DNA of 64,000 bases from Neogemmobacter tilapiae (lineage in GTDB: Bacteria > Pseudomonadota > Alphaproteobacteria > Rhodobacterales > Rhodobacteraceae), in assembly GCF_014652215.1 (NCBI RefSeq), contig NZ_BMYJ01000005.1, forward strand, positions 1 to 64,000, given 5' to 3'. This document shows, piece after piece, positions 53,576 through 63,180 of this stretch. The position numbers and the translations under genes are program-made. Below the pieces are notes generated by a model. It made no database searches. It saw nothing but the letters and a program-made list of their open reading frames with translations, and was not told the DNA's origin. Each line of letters begins with the position of its first letter. Position 1 is the first letter of the stretch.

Positions 53576-53668
53576 GAAAGAGATCCTTTCCAAGGCTTCG
53601 ATGCTTATAAGACGCATAGCAGCGTGCAAGGCTTGGCGGCGATAGAAAATTCTGTCGCCGCCAAGGCA

Positions 53669-55294
53669 CTATTGCAGGATCATGCCTTGGGGCCAGCGCA
53701 TGTTGTAGCTGTACTCGACACGATAGCTGGCGCCGATCGGCAGATCGGTCTGCCATTCCATCAGTCCAGGTCGGCCATCCTTGTCATGCAGGGTTTCCAC
53801 CGGGTCGGCGGTGTAGGTGATGACCAGATCTTCGTGCTCTGATTGGGGTATGCCGACGCGAACGGCCAAGGGCCACGCCCTGCTGGAGCGGTTTTCAACA
53901 CTGATCGCCATTTTTTCGCTGCGTTCGGTCTGGGTGGCGAAAATACCGCGGGAACCGGCCATGCGGTCAGGCCAATCCTTCTTGACCACGATGTCCATCA
54001 GGACGCCAAAGCCAAGCTCGCCTGTCTGGCCCTGCAAGACTAGATCCAGCCCTTGTTCACCCATTAGAACGCCATCGCGGTAGACCAAGGCCTGCCCCGG
54101 CAAGAGGGCTTGGTCGGTAGTGTTGGTGAATGCAGCCATCAAATGGGCCTGTGTTTGATAGCTGTCTGTGACCAGAACAAAATTCTGGGCGGGTATTGTC
54201 AAATCCGCCAAAGCCAAGACGAGGCTGTCGGTCTTGTTGCGGATCGAGACTTTTTCCGGGAAGGTGTATTGCAGGGATTGGCCTTTCAGTTCGGCGGTGA
54301 GCAAGGGATTGTCGGCCACGACCACGGGGCCGCCGCAACCGGGATCGCATTCGTTGCCCGCGTCGGATTCGTCCGAGGGGGTCGGGATTGGGGCTATCGT
54401 GTAGCGATGAACATAGGGCCCCTGGGGGCTTGGCTGTTTTGTTGGTTCAGCTGTTGAAAGCGTCAGGGTGACGTCCTGCCAATCTTCGCCACTCGATTGG
54501 GAAATATGGGCACTGCGCTTGAATTCCAAGCTGGGATTTTCGCCGGTTTTGAGGAACACCTCATACTTTGGCTGCCAGCCCGTTCCGGTTTCATAAAGCG
54601 TCTGATTGCGCAGCCGAAGGGTTGCCTTACCGCCGGCGCTGTTGAGTGTCAGCGCCAATGTCGTGCGCTTTTCTATCCGTTCATCAGCGGCCGCGCGCTG
54701 CGCCAAGGCCGCGTCAAGTGCTTGCTGCAAGCGGGGCAAGGCGGCCCGTTTCTCGGCTATTTCGGCCTCGTCAGACTTGGCGGTCTGGAGGGCCTTCAGT
54801 GTCTCGTGCTGAACCATGTCCGTCACGCGCGCCAATTCGGCGGCGTCTTTGGGCAGTTCGGAACCTGATAGCATGGACTGCAAAGCGCGCGCTTTCGAAC
54901 GTGCTGCTTCCGCCCGGGCTTCGATTTGGGCCATTTCCGCGTATGCCGCACGAAGGGCTGCTTGATGTTGCACAATTTCACGGTCCAGGGCCGATAGATC
55001 GGGGCGATCAACTGTCAGACCTGCTGGCAAGGCACCGACATGAATGGTCTGCGCCACGAGGCCAAGGTTGTCGGGCAGTTCGAGATTGAGCCCATTGGCG
55101 GCCAGCGCATAGGGTAGGTCAGCGATAAGCAATTCATGGCGGCCAAGAGGAAGATCCACAGTCACCTCCCGTTCGACACTCGCACCCTCAGGGTAAAGGG
55201 TCACATGGGTGATGTTCGCGGTGGCAGAGAAATTTTCCGCCTGAGCAGGAAACGTGGCCATCAGAAAAAGGGCCAGCCAAGGGCGCAGAGTCAA
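53669..55294 (-). CDS. Secreted DUF4139 (mucoidy inhibitor A-like) protein, copy 2
   Basis: 541 aa from a TTG start at 55294, 8 nt after GAAAGGA. Signal peptide MTLRPWLALFLMATFPAQA. Same layout as the downstream copy: ITHVTLYPEGASVEREVTVDLPLGRHELLIADLP, a coiled coil, then GTGWQPKYEVFL…SQSSGEDWQDVTLTLSTAEP and a common C-terminus (MRWPQGMILQ). A Cys pair in NECDPGCGG, absent in copy 1, may form a disulfide. An old tandem duplication; sequences differ widely in the coiled coil. Confidence 0.86.
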   Translation of the reverse strand: MTLRPWLALFLMATFPAQAENFSATANITHVTLYPEGASVEREVTVDLPLGRHELLIADLPYALAANGLNLELPDNLGLVAQTIHVGALPAGLTVDRPDLSALDREIVQHQAALRAAYAEMAQIEARAEAARSKARALQSMLSGSELPKDAAELARVTDMVQHETLKALQTAKSDEAEIAEKRAALPRLQQALDAALAQRAAADERIEKRTTLALTLNSAGGKATLRLRNQTLYETGTGWQPKYEVFLKTGENPSLEFKRSAHISQSSGEDWQDVTLTLSTAEPTKQPSPQGPYVHRYTIAPIPTPSDESDAGNECDPGCGGPVVVADNPLLTAELKGQSLQYTFPEKVSIRNKTDSLVLALADLTIPAQNFVLVTDSYQTQAHLMAAFTNTTDQALLPGQALVYRDGVLMGEQGLDLVLQGQTGELGFGVLMDIVVKKDWPDRMAGSRGIFATQTERSEKMAISVENRSSRAWPLAVRVGIPQSEHEDLVITYTADPVETLHDKDGRPGLMEWQTDLPIGASYRVEYSYNMRWPQGMILQ

Positions 55295-55405
55295 GATGAT
55301 GTCCTTTCAAGGCATTTGCCTGTGCCAAGGACTAGCAGCCACCCGCAATCGGCGACGATTCACAGAATGTTTCACTTGTGAAGCGAGGGTCGTGCCGGAA
55401 CAGCA

Positions 55406-55432
55406 AAAGGCCCGCCAAAAAGGCGGGCCTTT
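55406..55432 (-). terminator. Terminator of asd (bidirectional form)
   Basis: Perfect 11-bp stem AAAGGCCCGCC / GGCGGGCCTTT with a 5-nt loop, 26 nt after the asd stop. On the minus strand it is followed by TTTTG. It separates asd from the DUF4139 pair. Confidence 0.8.
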
Positions 55433-55458
55433 ATGTGCTATTCCAGTCTTACGGCCCT

Positions 55459-56481
55459 TCAGCCCTTTTTCAGGCAGCGTTGGCCCAGCACTTCGGCGAT
55501 CTGCACGGCGTTCAGGGCGGCCCCTTTGCGCAGGTTGTCGCTGACCACCCACATCGCGATGCCATTGTCCACCGTCGGGTCTTGCCGGATGCGGCTGACA
55601 TAGGTGGCGTATTCACCGACGCATTCGATGGGGGTGATGTAGCCACCAGCCTCACGCTTATCCACAACCAGAATCCCCGGTGCCTCGCGCAGGATGTCGG
55701 TCGCTTCTTCCCAATCCAGATTGTCCGCGAATTCGACGTTGATTGCCTCGGAATGGCCGACAAAGACCGGAACGCGCACGCAGGTTGCCGTCACCTTGAT
55801 CTTCGGATCCAGGATCTTTTTCGTTTCCGCCACCATCTTCCATTCTTCCTTGGTGTAACCATCGTCCAGGAAGACATCGATATGCGGGATCACGTTGAAG
55901 GCGATCTGCTTGGAGAATTTTGCAGGCGGCACGTCGTCGGTCGGGTTGTAGACGGCCTTGGTCTGGTTCCACAGCTCGTCCATGCCTTCCTTGCCAGCGC
56001 CCGAGACTGACTGATAGGTGCTGACCACGACACGGGTAATTTTCGCCCGGTCATGCAACGGTTTCAGGGCAACCACCATTTGGGCGGTCGAACAGTTCGG
56101 GTTGGCGATGATGTTCTTCTTGGTATAGCCCACCACCGCATCGGCGTTCACTTCGGGCACGATCAGCGGCACGTCGGGATCGTAGCGGTAAAGCGACGAG
56201 TTATCGATCACGACACAGCCTGCCGCAGCGGCCTTGGGCGCATAGATCTTGGTCGCTTCGGAACCTACGGCGAATAGGGCGATGTCCCAGCCGGTGAAAT
56301 CGAACGTGTCCAGATCTTTCGTCTTCAACGTCTTGTCACCGAACGACACTTCCGTGCCCAGCGACCGGCGGCTGGCCAGCGCAGCAATCTCGTCGACCGG
56401 GAATTCCCGTTCGGCAAGGATGTTCAGCATTTCGCGACCCACGTTTCCGGTGGCCCCGGCGACAACGACTTTGTATCCCAT
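55459..56481 (-). CDS. asd: Aspartate-semialdehyde dehydrogenase
   Basis: 340 aa from ATG 56481. It reduces aspartyl phosphate to the semialdehyde for lysine, threonine, methionine and diaminopimelate synthesis. N-terminal NADP motif GYKVVVAGATGNVGREML, active-site C130 in IIANPNCSTAQMVVAL, and SGAGKEGMDEL near the catalytic Gln region; a His motif (VRVPVFVGHSEAINVEF) follows. Single-gene unit with its own terminator. Confidence 0.94.
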   Translation of the reverse strand: MGYKVVVAGATGNVGREMLNILAEREFPVDEIAALASRRSLGTEVSFGDKTLKTKDLDTFDFTGWDIALFAVGSEATKIYAPKAAAAGCVVIDNSSLYRYDPDVPLIVPEVNADAVVGYTKKNIIANPNCSTAQMVVALKPLHDRAKITRVVVSTYQSVSGAGKEGMDELWNQTKAVYNPTDDVPPAKFSKQIAFNVIPHIDVFLDDGYTKEEWKMVAETKKILDPKIKVTATCVRVPVFVGHSEAINVEFADNLDWEEATDILREAPGILVVDKREAGGYITPIECVGEYATYVSRIRQDPTVDNGIAMWVVSDNLRKGAALNAVQIAEVLGQRCLKKG

Positions 56482-56513
56482 GTCCGGTTCCTTCACGTCA
56501 AAGACGCGGCCTT

Positions 56514-57632
56514 CTAGCGCAACGGGGGGGCAGGGGAAAGGGCTTTGGCCTGTGCGATTTTCGCGGCAAAGGCGGCGTGATCATATTGCAAGGGATCGGC
56601 GGCGAAATCAGGGTAGTAGGCGCGGTCAAGCCAATGGATAAAGGCCGCGCGCAGGGCAGAATCAAACGACAATTCCGCCGCGCTGGCAAAACGGGCGTTT
56701 AGGCTGGCTTGGTCTTGCGGGGCCTCAACCAAACCGGGCAACGCCCAAAAGGCGCGACCCAACGCCACCACGGGTTTGTCATAGAAAAACGCCTGCAACC
56801 CCATTGAGGAGTTGAGGGTGACAACTGCCTTGGAGGCCGCGATCTGGGCAAAGCTGTCGCTGTCGTTGTCTACGATCAGGCGAGGGTTCTTTAAGGCCTC
56901 GATCTGCGGACTCAGGGGTTTGCGCGCGGACGGGTGTTCCTTGATCCGCAGATGCCAGCCATCGGGAAGCGCGCGGGCGGCTTGGTCAAGGGCTGCCAGA
57001 TAGCCCTGCATCCCACCAACCCATCCGGCAAAAAGCTGCACCTGACTGTCACCCGGCACTTGTAGCGGACAGAACAGGAAGGGGGTATCCGGCAAATCAC
57101 CCGTCGACTGCCCGACATCCGCACGGCGGCTGGGACGGGCCGTCAGGCCTTGGCCTGCACGGCGCCAGTCGGCGGTATCGTGATCCCGAGCCCATTCCTG
57201 ATAATAGGCCGGTTCTTGTGGCACGCCGCTTTCGGCATTCACCCCGAGCGGGTCAAGCGTGATCTTTCCCGGCAGGGGGGCCAGTTCGGCATAAAGAACC
57301 GCCGCCCCGGCATCCTTTGCCCCCATCAGAAACGCTTGCCTTGCGCCGCCAAGCCCGTTCCAGGCCACCGCCACCACATGGGGGTTCCCCATAAACCAGC
57401 GGCGCGCGCCGTTGTATTTCAGCCGGATCAACAGGCGTTTCAGCCGCCGCATCAACCCCTTATGGGGCCGCTTCGCGCGCGACAGCGCCTGATCTACCCG
57501 ACCCGCCGTTTCGGGAAAGTCGCGCCATGACAGCGGCCCGATGGGAAAAGCCCGCGCCCCGCCCGCCACCTGGGCCAGCGCGGCAAAGACCGCCCGCTTG
57601 CGGGCATTGCGTTCGGCGGGATAGGCGATCAT
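56514..57632 (-). CDS. Capsule polysaccharide synthesis/export-like protein
   Basis: 372 aa from ATG 57632 (GAAAGGA 6 nt upstream; an ATG two codons earlier is also possible). Contains the Capsule_synth-type C-terminal region: PFLFCPLQVPGDSQVQLFAG, WHLRIKEHPSARKPLSP and VTLNSSMGLQAFFYDKPVVALGRAFW, as in KpsC/KpsS/LipB Kdo transferases. It is a single-domain version. No other capsule gene is adjacent, so its glycan is unknown. Divergent from DUF4424. Confidence 0.78.
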   Translation of the reverse strand: MIAYPAERNARKRAVFAALAQVAGGARAFPIGPLSWRDFPETAGRVDQALSRAKRPHKGLMRRLKRLLIRLKYNGARRWFMGNPHVVAVAWNGLGGARQAFLMGAKDAGAAVLYAELAPLPGKITLDPLGVNAESGVPQEPAYYQEWARDHDTADWRRAGQGLTARPSRRADVGQSTGDLPDTPFLFCPLQVPGDSQVQLFAGWVGGMQGYLAALDQAARALPDGWHLRIKEHPSARKPLSPQIEALKNPRLIVDNDSDSFAQIAASKAVVTLNSSMGLQAFFYDKPVVALGRAFWALPGLVEAPQDQASLNARFASAAELSFDSALRAAFIHWLDRAYYPDFAADPLQYDHAAFAAKIAQAKALSPAPPLR

Positions 57633-57721
57633 CGGCATTCCTTTCGACGCTGACCATAACCCCCTTCCCCAGATCGGAAAACCCGCTAAGGATGGGGTCT
57701 ATTCACCCTTGGGGGCAAATC

Positions 57722-58765
57722 ATGTGGCGCAATCTGTTGCTTTCGCTGGCTTTGGCCAGCCCGGCCTTGGCAAATGACGGTTTCGGCGGGCTTTCCGCCA
57801 CCGGCCTGACCTTTGGCCAGACCGAGGCGGTGGCGATGGTCGAGGAAGACCTGTTCATCAGCCCGACCAAGGTCAAGGTTTCCTATGTCTTTGAAAACCA
57901 GACCGCACAAGATGTGACGGGCGAAGTGATCTTTCCTCTGCCGCCCATCGGTCTGGCGGGGCTCTATTATTCGCCCTTCAATCTGCCCGAAGACGTGCGG
58001 CGGGCGAATTTCCTGAACTTTCACGCGGTGGTCGATGGGGTCGAGGTTCCAGTGACGCTGGACCGCATCGCCGTGATCGAACCGCCGTGGGAGGAAAACC
58101 GCCCCTCGTCGGAACAGTATGACACGCCGGGGCGCGATGTGACGGTAGAGCTGGCGGGGCTGAGCATCCCGCTTTCGGTCGATCTGGACGAGGTGACGGC
58201 GGCAATTCAGGCGGGGGGCCAAGCGACCATTCAGGCGCTGACGGCCAAGGGCCTGCTGGAATATTATCCGGCCGAAGGTGACAGCCCGGAACAGATCGTG
58301 CCAGTCTGGTCGGTGGTCATGCGCTATCACTGGACCCAGACCTTTCCTGCGGGGCAAAAGCTGACCATCGCGCATGACTATGACAACCTGCCCTCAGGCG
58401 GCTTGCTGGGTTGGGAAGACCCCTTGCCCGACTATATGGCGGAATACGAAGACCGTTATTGTGTGGATGCGGGCACCTCGCGGGCCATGTCCAAGGCGAC
58501 GGCCTATACCGACAGCGATGGCAACAGCTATTCGATGGGCAGCGCCTATATGATGTCTTACGTCCTGCGCACCGCCAATTCTTGGGCGGGGCCGATTGGG
58601 AAGTTCAGGCTGACCGTGGACAAGGCCGCGCCCGAAAATGTCGTTTCCCTTTGTGCCGACGGGATCAAGAAAACCGGCCCGACCACCTTCGTCTGGGAAC
58701 AGACGAATTTCACGCCAGACCGCGATCTGGAGATTTTGTTGATGCAGCCGATTCCTCGGCAATAG
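57722..58765 (+). CDS. Secreted DUF4424 family protein
   Basis: 347 aa. Signal peptide MWRNLLLSLALASPALA (17 aa). The start of the mature part (NDGFGGLSATGLTFGQTEAVAMVEEDLFISPTKVKVSYVFENQTAQDVTGEVIFPLPPI) is the DUF4424 pattern. Two cysteines (EDRYCVDAG, VVSLCADG) may form a disulfide. Family function is unknown. ATG 57722 chosen for its position before the signal peptide; upstream frames lie in the divergent gene. Stop is 1 nt from the convergent MFS gene. Confidence 0.82.
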   Translation: MWRNLLLSLALASPALANDGFGGLSATGLTFGQTEAVAMVEEDLFISPTKVKVSYVFENQTAQDVTGEVIFPLPPIGLAGLYYSPFNLPEDVRRANFLNFHAVVDGVEVPVTLDRIAVIEPPWEENRPSSEQYDTPGRDVTVELAGLSIPLSVDLDEVTAAIQAGGQATIQALTAKGLLEYYPAEGDSPEQIVPVWSVVMRYHWTQTFPAGQKLTIAHDYDNLPSGGLLGWEDPLPDYMAEYEDRYCVDAGTSRAMSKATAYTDSDGNSYSMGSAYMMSYVLRTANSWAGPIGKFRLTVDKAAPENVVSLCADGIKKTGPTTFVWEQTNFTPDRDLEILLMQPIPRQ

Positions 58766-58766
58766 G

Positions 58767-59939
58767 TCAGTCGGTCCTGTCCTTGGAAAAGGCATAGGCT
58801 AGGCAGCCCAAAGCCACCAGAATGGCCAGGGCTAGAAACACCGCCTTGAAAGGGGCCTCGGGCGGCACCGGCGCAATCGCGCCATGCAAGCGGCCCGTCA
58901 GGAATTGGGCGATGCCGACGGGGGCGATGCCGAACAGGTTCAGCAGTGTCACCCCTCGCCCCGTCAGATGCGCGGGAATAAAGGCGCGGCCATGGGCGAT
59001 GACCATGGGAAAGGAGGCCCCAAACAGGCCAATAGCGGCGAACAGGACCAGCGTCGTGGTGCCCGGGGTTGCAGGCAGGGCCCAAAGGGCAAACAGGCAG
59101 GCCATGACGATCAGGTTCGTCGGCAGGATCAGACCCTTCCTTGTGCCCAAGGCGCGTTCCAACGGGCCAAAGGCAAAGGTGCCCGCGACCATGGCGGCCC
59201 CTACGATCAACGTCACAGTGCCGATCTGATCTGTCCCCCAGCCAAAGACATCGGCGTAATAGGGGCCGATCCAGAAACCTCGCAGCGCCGCTATGGGCGT
59301 ATAGCAAACGGCCATCATCGCCAGAATCGGCCAAAGTGCAGGCATCTTGAACAGGGTCAGCAGCGAACCCTGCCCCCCCGCCGCGCTGCGTTCCGGGTCG
59401 CGCACCAAGGCAAAGACCAAAGCGGCCAGCACCAGACTGACCGCCCCGATACCGCCCATCGCGGCCCGCCAGCCCAAGGTTTCGGCGGCCCAAGCCAAGG
59501 GCGTGGCGCTCGCCAGATTGCCCAAGGTGCCGATGCCCACCACGATGCCCGCCAAGGTGCCGAACCGTGCGGGCGATTGGGTGCGGGCAAAGATGAAATA
59601 CGAACTCATCAGCACAGGCGAGAAACCGACGCCAATCAATCCCATCGCCAGCTTGATCTGCCCCGGCCCCGCGGCCAAGGCGAACAGCGCCGCGCCGCCC
59701 CCGCCGCCCAAGGCCATCAGAACCGATGCCACACGCCTTGGCCCGAAACGGTCCAAGGCCCAGCCCACCGGCAGTTGCATCGCGGCAAAGGTCAGGAACC
59801 ACAGGCCCGAGGCATCGGCCAGATCCCCCGCCGTCGCCCCAAGGTCGGTCTTCAACAGGGGGGCCAGCACCGCCAGACAGGCGCGGGTGAATTGCGACAG
59901 CACATAGGCCGCGATCAGCGCCCAGACACCCGCGCTCAT
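58767..59939 (-). CDS. MFS transporter
   Basis: 390 aa, about 12 membrane spans. Motif A-like GWALDRFGPRRVASVLMALGGGGG between spans 2 and 3 identifies a major facilitator. Substrate unknown. Start ATG 59939 overlaps the stop of the upstream MFS gene (ATGA), so two transporters share one operon. Confidence 0.85.
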   Translation of the reverse strand: MSAGVWALIAAYVLSQFTRACLAVLAPLLKTDLGATAGDLADASGLWFLTFAAMQLPVGWALDRFGPRRVASVLMALGGGGGAALFALAAGPGQIKLAMGLIGVGFSPVLMSSYFIFARTQSPARFGTLAGIVVGIGTLGNLASATPLAWAAETLGWRAAMGGIGAVSLVLAALVFALVRDPERSAAGGQGSLLTLFKMPALWPILAMMAVCYTPIAALRGFWIGPYYADVFGWGTDQIGTVTLIVGAAMVAGTFAFGPLERALGTRKGLILPTNLIVMACLFALWALPATPGTTTLVLFAAIGLFGASFPMVIAHGRAFIPAHLTGRGVTLLNLFGIAPVGIAQFLTGRLHGAIAPVPPEAPFKAVFLALAILVALGCLAYAFSKDRTD

Positions 59940-61171
59940 GCCGCCTGCGCCATCAGCGGGCGTTCCCGAACGGGCAGATGGACGATGGCTGAAAAAGCCC
60001 CAACACCCACGCCAATCCACCAGACCAAGGTATAGCCCCCAGTGATGTCATACATCTTGCCGCCCAACCAAACGCCGAGGAAGCCACCGATCTGGTGCGA
60101 AAGGAACACCAACCCATAGAGCGTTCCCATATAGCGCAGACCGTAGATATGCGCGACCAGACCGCTGGTCAGCGGCACCGTCGCCAACCACAGCGCGCCC
60201 ATGACGGCGGAAAACAGCAGCACCGATTCCGGCGTGATCGGGTTCATGATGAACAACGCCGCCGCAATCGTCCGCGCCGTATAGATTCCCGCCAGCAGGT
60301 ATTTCTTGCTATAGGTTTTCCCCAGCCAACCCGCCGTGATCGTGCCCACGATGTTGAACACCCCAATCAGCGAAATCGACACTGCCCCCAAGGCGCTTGT
60401 CGTGGTGATGCCCATGCCCGCCAGCATCCCGCCCGGATCAATCGGCCCGCAAAGCTCGGTCACAAAGGCCGGGAAGTGGGCCGTGATAAAGGCCAGTTGA
60501 TAGCCACAGGAAAAGAACCCAAGGAAGATCAGCGTAAAGGACGGATCGCGGAAGGCGCGGTTCAGCACGGTGCCAAGGCTTTCCTCCAGCTCGGCCCGGC
60601 TGGCCAGTTGCGGCGAACGCATGAAGGGCAGGGCGAACAGCGAGGCCAGAATGATCCCGGCAAAGATCACAAAAACCATCTGCCAACTATAGGATTGCAG
60701 CAGGAATTCTGCCAAGGGCGCACCAAAGACCTGCCCTGCCGAACCCGCAGCCGTGGCAATCCCCAAGGTCAGGCTGCGGTTTTCGGGGCTGGAGGCCCGC
60801 CCGACCACCGCCAGAACCACGCCAAAGCCGGTGCCCGCAATGCCGAAACCCACCAGAATGGCCAAGGTCTGATGTGCAATCGGCGTGACGGCCATCGACG
60901 ACAAGATCAGCCCCGCCGCATAGGCCAAGGCCCCCAGAATGATCGCCCGGCGGTCGCCGAAACGTTCGGCCAAAGCGCCAAAAATCGGCTGCCCGAAGCC
61001 CCAAGCCAGGTTCTGAATGGCAATGGCCAACGAAAACTCCGCCCTTGGCCAGCCGAATTCATTGGCCACAGGGATCTGGAAAACCCCGAAACTGGCGCGG
61101 ATCGCGAAAGACAGCATCAGGATAACGCAGCCCGAAATCAGAACGGGCGTGAACAGGCTTGATTTTTGCAT
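59936..61171 (-). CDS. MFS transporter (OFA/monocarboxylate-like)
   Basis: 411 aa with 12 predicted spans. FAIRASFGVFQIPVANEFGWPRAEFSLAIAIQNLAWGFGQPIFGALAERFGDRRAII is typical of the oxalate:formate antiporter/monocarboxylate-porter-like branch. First gene of the two-gene MFS operon. A 17-bp inverted repeat lies 64 nt upstream. Confidence 0.86.
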   Translation of the reverse strand: MQKSSLFTPVLISGCVILMLSFAIRASFGVFQIPVANEFGWPRAEFSLAIAIQNLAWGFGQPIFGALAERFGDRRAIILGALAYAAGLILSSMAVTPIAHQTLAILVGFGIAGTGFGVVLAVVGRASSPENRSLTLGIATAAGSAGQVFGAPLAEFLLQSYSWQMVFVIFAGIILASLFALPFMRSPQLASRAELEESLGTVLNRAFRDPSFTLIFLGFFSCGYQLAFITAHFPAFVTELCGPIDPGGMLAGMGITTTSALGAVSISLIGVFNIVGTITAGWLGKTYSKKYLLAGIYTARTIAAALFIMNPITPESVLLFSAVMGALWLATVPLTSGLVAHIYGLRYMGTLYGLVFLSHQIGGFLGVWLGGKMYDITGGYTLVWWIGVGVGAFSAIVHLPVRERPLMAQAA

Positions 61172-61234
61172 CGGCGCATTCCCTCGGCTTGGACTGGGAA
61201 CCTGCGCCCAAGGCAGGACATCGTCAATTCAAGT

Positions 61235-61251
61235 ATTGTGATCCTTACAAT
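61235..61251 (-). promoter_or_regulatory. Candidate operator of the MFS operon
   Basis: ATTGT-N7-ACAAT inverted repeat in the 83-nt gap between fmt and the first MFS gene. No adjacent regulator gene is seen, so the binding protein is unknown. Confidence 0.3.
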
Positions 61252-61254
61252 CGT

Positions 61255-62157
61255 CTAGTCCAGCCGCGCGGGCAGCGCAAAGCCGCGCAGGAGGTCTGCG
61301 GTCTGTGCGGGTTTTTTCCCCTCGCGCTGCGCCATCACGATCTCCACCGCGCCCAGCCCGCAGGCGATGCGCAGGCCCGCGCCAGGCAGGACTTGCCCCG
61401 GCTCCCCCGCCCCTTCGGCCAAACCACTGCGCAACAGCTTTAGACGTTCCGCCCCCGCCATGCACCAAGCCCCCGGAAAGGGCGACAGGCCCCGGATCAG
61501 ACGATCCACCTGTTCGGCGGGCAACGACCAATCCACCCGCGCCTCGGCCTTGTCGATCTTGTGGGCATAGGTCACGCCTTCTTCGGGCTGCACCTCCGGC
61601 ACCCAGGAACCCAATGCGCCCAACGCCTGCACGATCATCTTTGCGCCCAGATCCGAAAGCCGGTCATGCAGATCGCCGGTCGTATCGCCCGCTCCAATCG
61701 CCAGCCTTTCGCGCAGCAGAACCGGCCCCGTGTCCAACCCCGCCTCCATCTGCATGATACAGACACCGGTTTCCGCATCCCCCGCCATGATTGCCCGATG
61801 GATCGGCGCCGCCCCCCGCCAGCGCGGCAAAAGCGAGGCGTGGATGTTGACGCAACCGTGTTTCGGGGCATCAAGGATCGCTTTCGGCAGGATCAGACCA
61901 TAGGCGACGACGACGGCCACATCGGCCTGATGGGCGGCGAATTCGGCTTGGGCTTCGGCGGATTTCAGGCTTTTGGGATGAAAGACCGGCAGGCCCAAGG
62001 CCAAAGCTGCCTGATGCACGGGGCCGGGGCGTTCCGCCTGACCGCGCCCGGCAGGGCGTGGTGGTTGCGAATAGATGGCGACGACATCATGAACGGCGGC
62101 AATCGCCTGCAAGGCGGGGACCGAGAAGTCGGGCGTCCCCATGAAAATCACGCGCAT
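61255..62157 (-). CDS. fmt: Methionyl-tRNA formyltransferase
   Basis: 300 aa. Formylates initiator Met-tRNA using 10-formyl-THF. N-terminal formyltransferase fold: [71 protein letters not shown] with catalytic N and H, and the C-terminal OB domain. Directly follows the deformylase-like gene (1-nt spacing from its stop), as in other Rhodobacterales. Confidence 0.94.
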   Translation of the reverse strand: MRVIFMGTPDFSVPALQAIAAVHDVVAIYSQPPRPAGRGQAERPGPVHQAALALGLPVFHPKSLKSAEAQAEFAAHQADVAVVVAYGLILPKAILDAPKHGCVNIHASLLPRWRGAAPIHRAIMAGDAETGVCIMQMEAGLDTGPVLLRERLAIGAGDTTGDLHDRLSDLGAKMIVQALGALGSWVPEVQPEEGVTYAHKIDKAEARVDWSLPAEQVDRLIRGLSPFPGAWCMAGAERLKLLRSGLAEGAGEPGQVLPGAGLRIACGLGAVEIVMAQREGKKPAQTADLLRGFALPARLD

Positions 62158-62658
62158 CTATTCCCGCCCCCGCTTTTCTGCTTTCGCCAGCAGCATCTTG
62201 CGTTTCAGGGCCGACAGATTGTCGAAATACATCCGCCCCGCCAGATGGTCCAACTGATGCTGAACGCTGGTCGAGGCCAACCCGTTGAATTCGCCTTCCA
62301 CCCAAGCCCCGGTTTCATCCTGATAACGCACCCAGACCTGTGCCGGGCGTTTCAGCCTTGCCCAGACGCCGGGCAGGTTCGGGCTGGCCTCATCGTGTTC
62401 GCGCAGCTCGTCGCTCGCCCGCAAAAGCACCGGATTGGCCAAACGAATGGCCCCTTCCCGCGTGCCCGTTTCGCTGACAATCGCCAAGGCCAGACCCAAG
62501 CCAATCTGCGGCGCGGCAAGACCGACGCCCGGCATGGCGACCATTGTGTCGATCATATCGTCCCAGATCGCGCGGATGTCCTCAGTCACGGCCTCGACCG
62601 CAACGGCCGGACTGCGCAAGGATTTATGCGGCCATGGCAGGCAGGGGCGGATGGCCAT
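62158..62658 (-). CDS. Degenerate peptide deformylase paralogue
   Basis: 166 aa. Full PDF length and the first motif GVGLAAPQ (44-51) is intact, but the EGCLS motif reads EASPN, replacing the metal-binding Cys with Ser92, and HExxH reads HQLDH with Gln135 in place of the catalytic Glu. With two core residues lost it is probably not a normal deformylase. It lies between def and fmt with 3-nt and 0-nt gaps, so it is expressed with both. Confidence 0.83.
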   Translation of the reverse strand: MAIRPCLPWPHKSLRSPAVAVEAVTEDIRAIWDDMIDTMVAMPGVGLAAPQIGLGLALAIVSETGTREGAIRLANPVLLRASDELREHDEASPNLPGVWARLKRPAQVWVRYQDETGAWVEGEFNGLASTSVQHQLDHLAGRMYFDNLSALKRKMLLAKAEKRGRE

Positions 62659-62661
62659 CGC

Positions 62662-63180
62662 CTATTCCCGCGCCCGTTCCCGTTTCAGCTTTTCCATCTT
62701 GCGCGTCACCATCTGCCGCTTCAGCGGGCCGATGTAGTCGATGAACAGCTTGCCATCCAGATGGTCAATCTCGTGCTGCGCGCAGGTCGCCCAAAGGTCT
62801 TCGAACATCTCTTCCTGTAGCTCGCCCTTTTCGTCTGTCCATTTCACCCGCACCTTCGCCGGACGTTCGACATTGTAATAGACGTCGGGGATCGACAGGC
62901 AGCCTTCCTCATACTGAAAACGATCTTCTGACGACCACAGGATTTCCGGGTTGAACAGGATCAGCGGGCGGGGTGCTGCCTCAGGGTCTTTCACGCAATC
63001 CATGACGAACAGCCGTTTCATGACGCCAATCTGCGGCGCGGCAAGGCCAACACCGGGGGCAGCATACATGGTTTCCAGCATGTCCTGCGCAATTTTCACC
63101 AGTTCCGGAGTAATCTCGGCAACCGGGGGGCAGGGCCTTTTCAGCCGGGGGTCGGGGTGGATCAGGATTTCGCGGATCAT
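62662..63180 (-). CDS. def: Peptide deformylase
   Basis: 172 aa. Removes the formyl group from nascent proteins; needs Fe(II) or similar. All motifs are canonical: GVGLAAPQ (43-50), EGCLS (92-96, C94 metal ligand) and HEIDH (136-140, E137 catalytic). First gene of the def-def-like-fmt operon; the 218-nt upstream gap holds divergent promoters. Confidence 0.95.
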   Translation of the reverse strand: MIREILIHPDPRLKRPCPPVAEITPELVKIAQDMLETMYAAPGVGLAAPQIGVMKRLFVMDCVKDPEAAPRPLILFNPEILWSSEDRFQYEEGCLSIPDVYYNVERPAKVRVKWTDEKGELQEEMFEDLWATCAQHEIDHLDGKLFIDYIGPLKRQMVTRKMEKLKRERARE

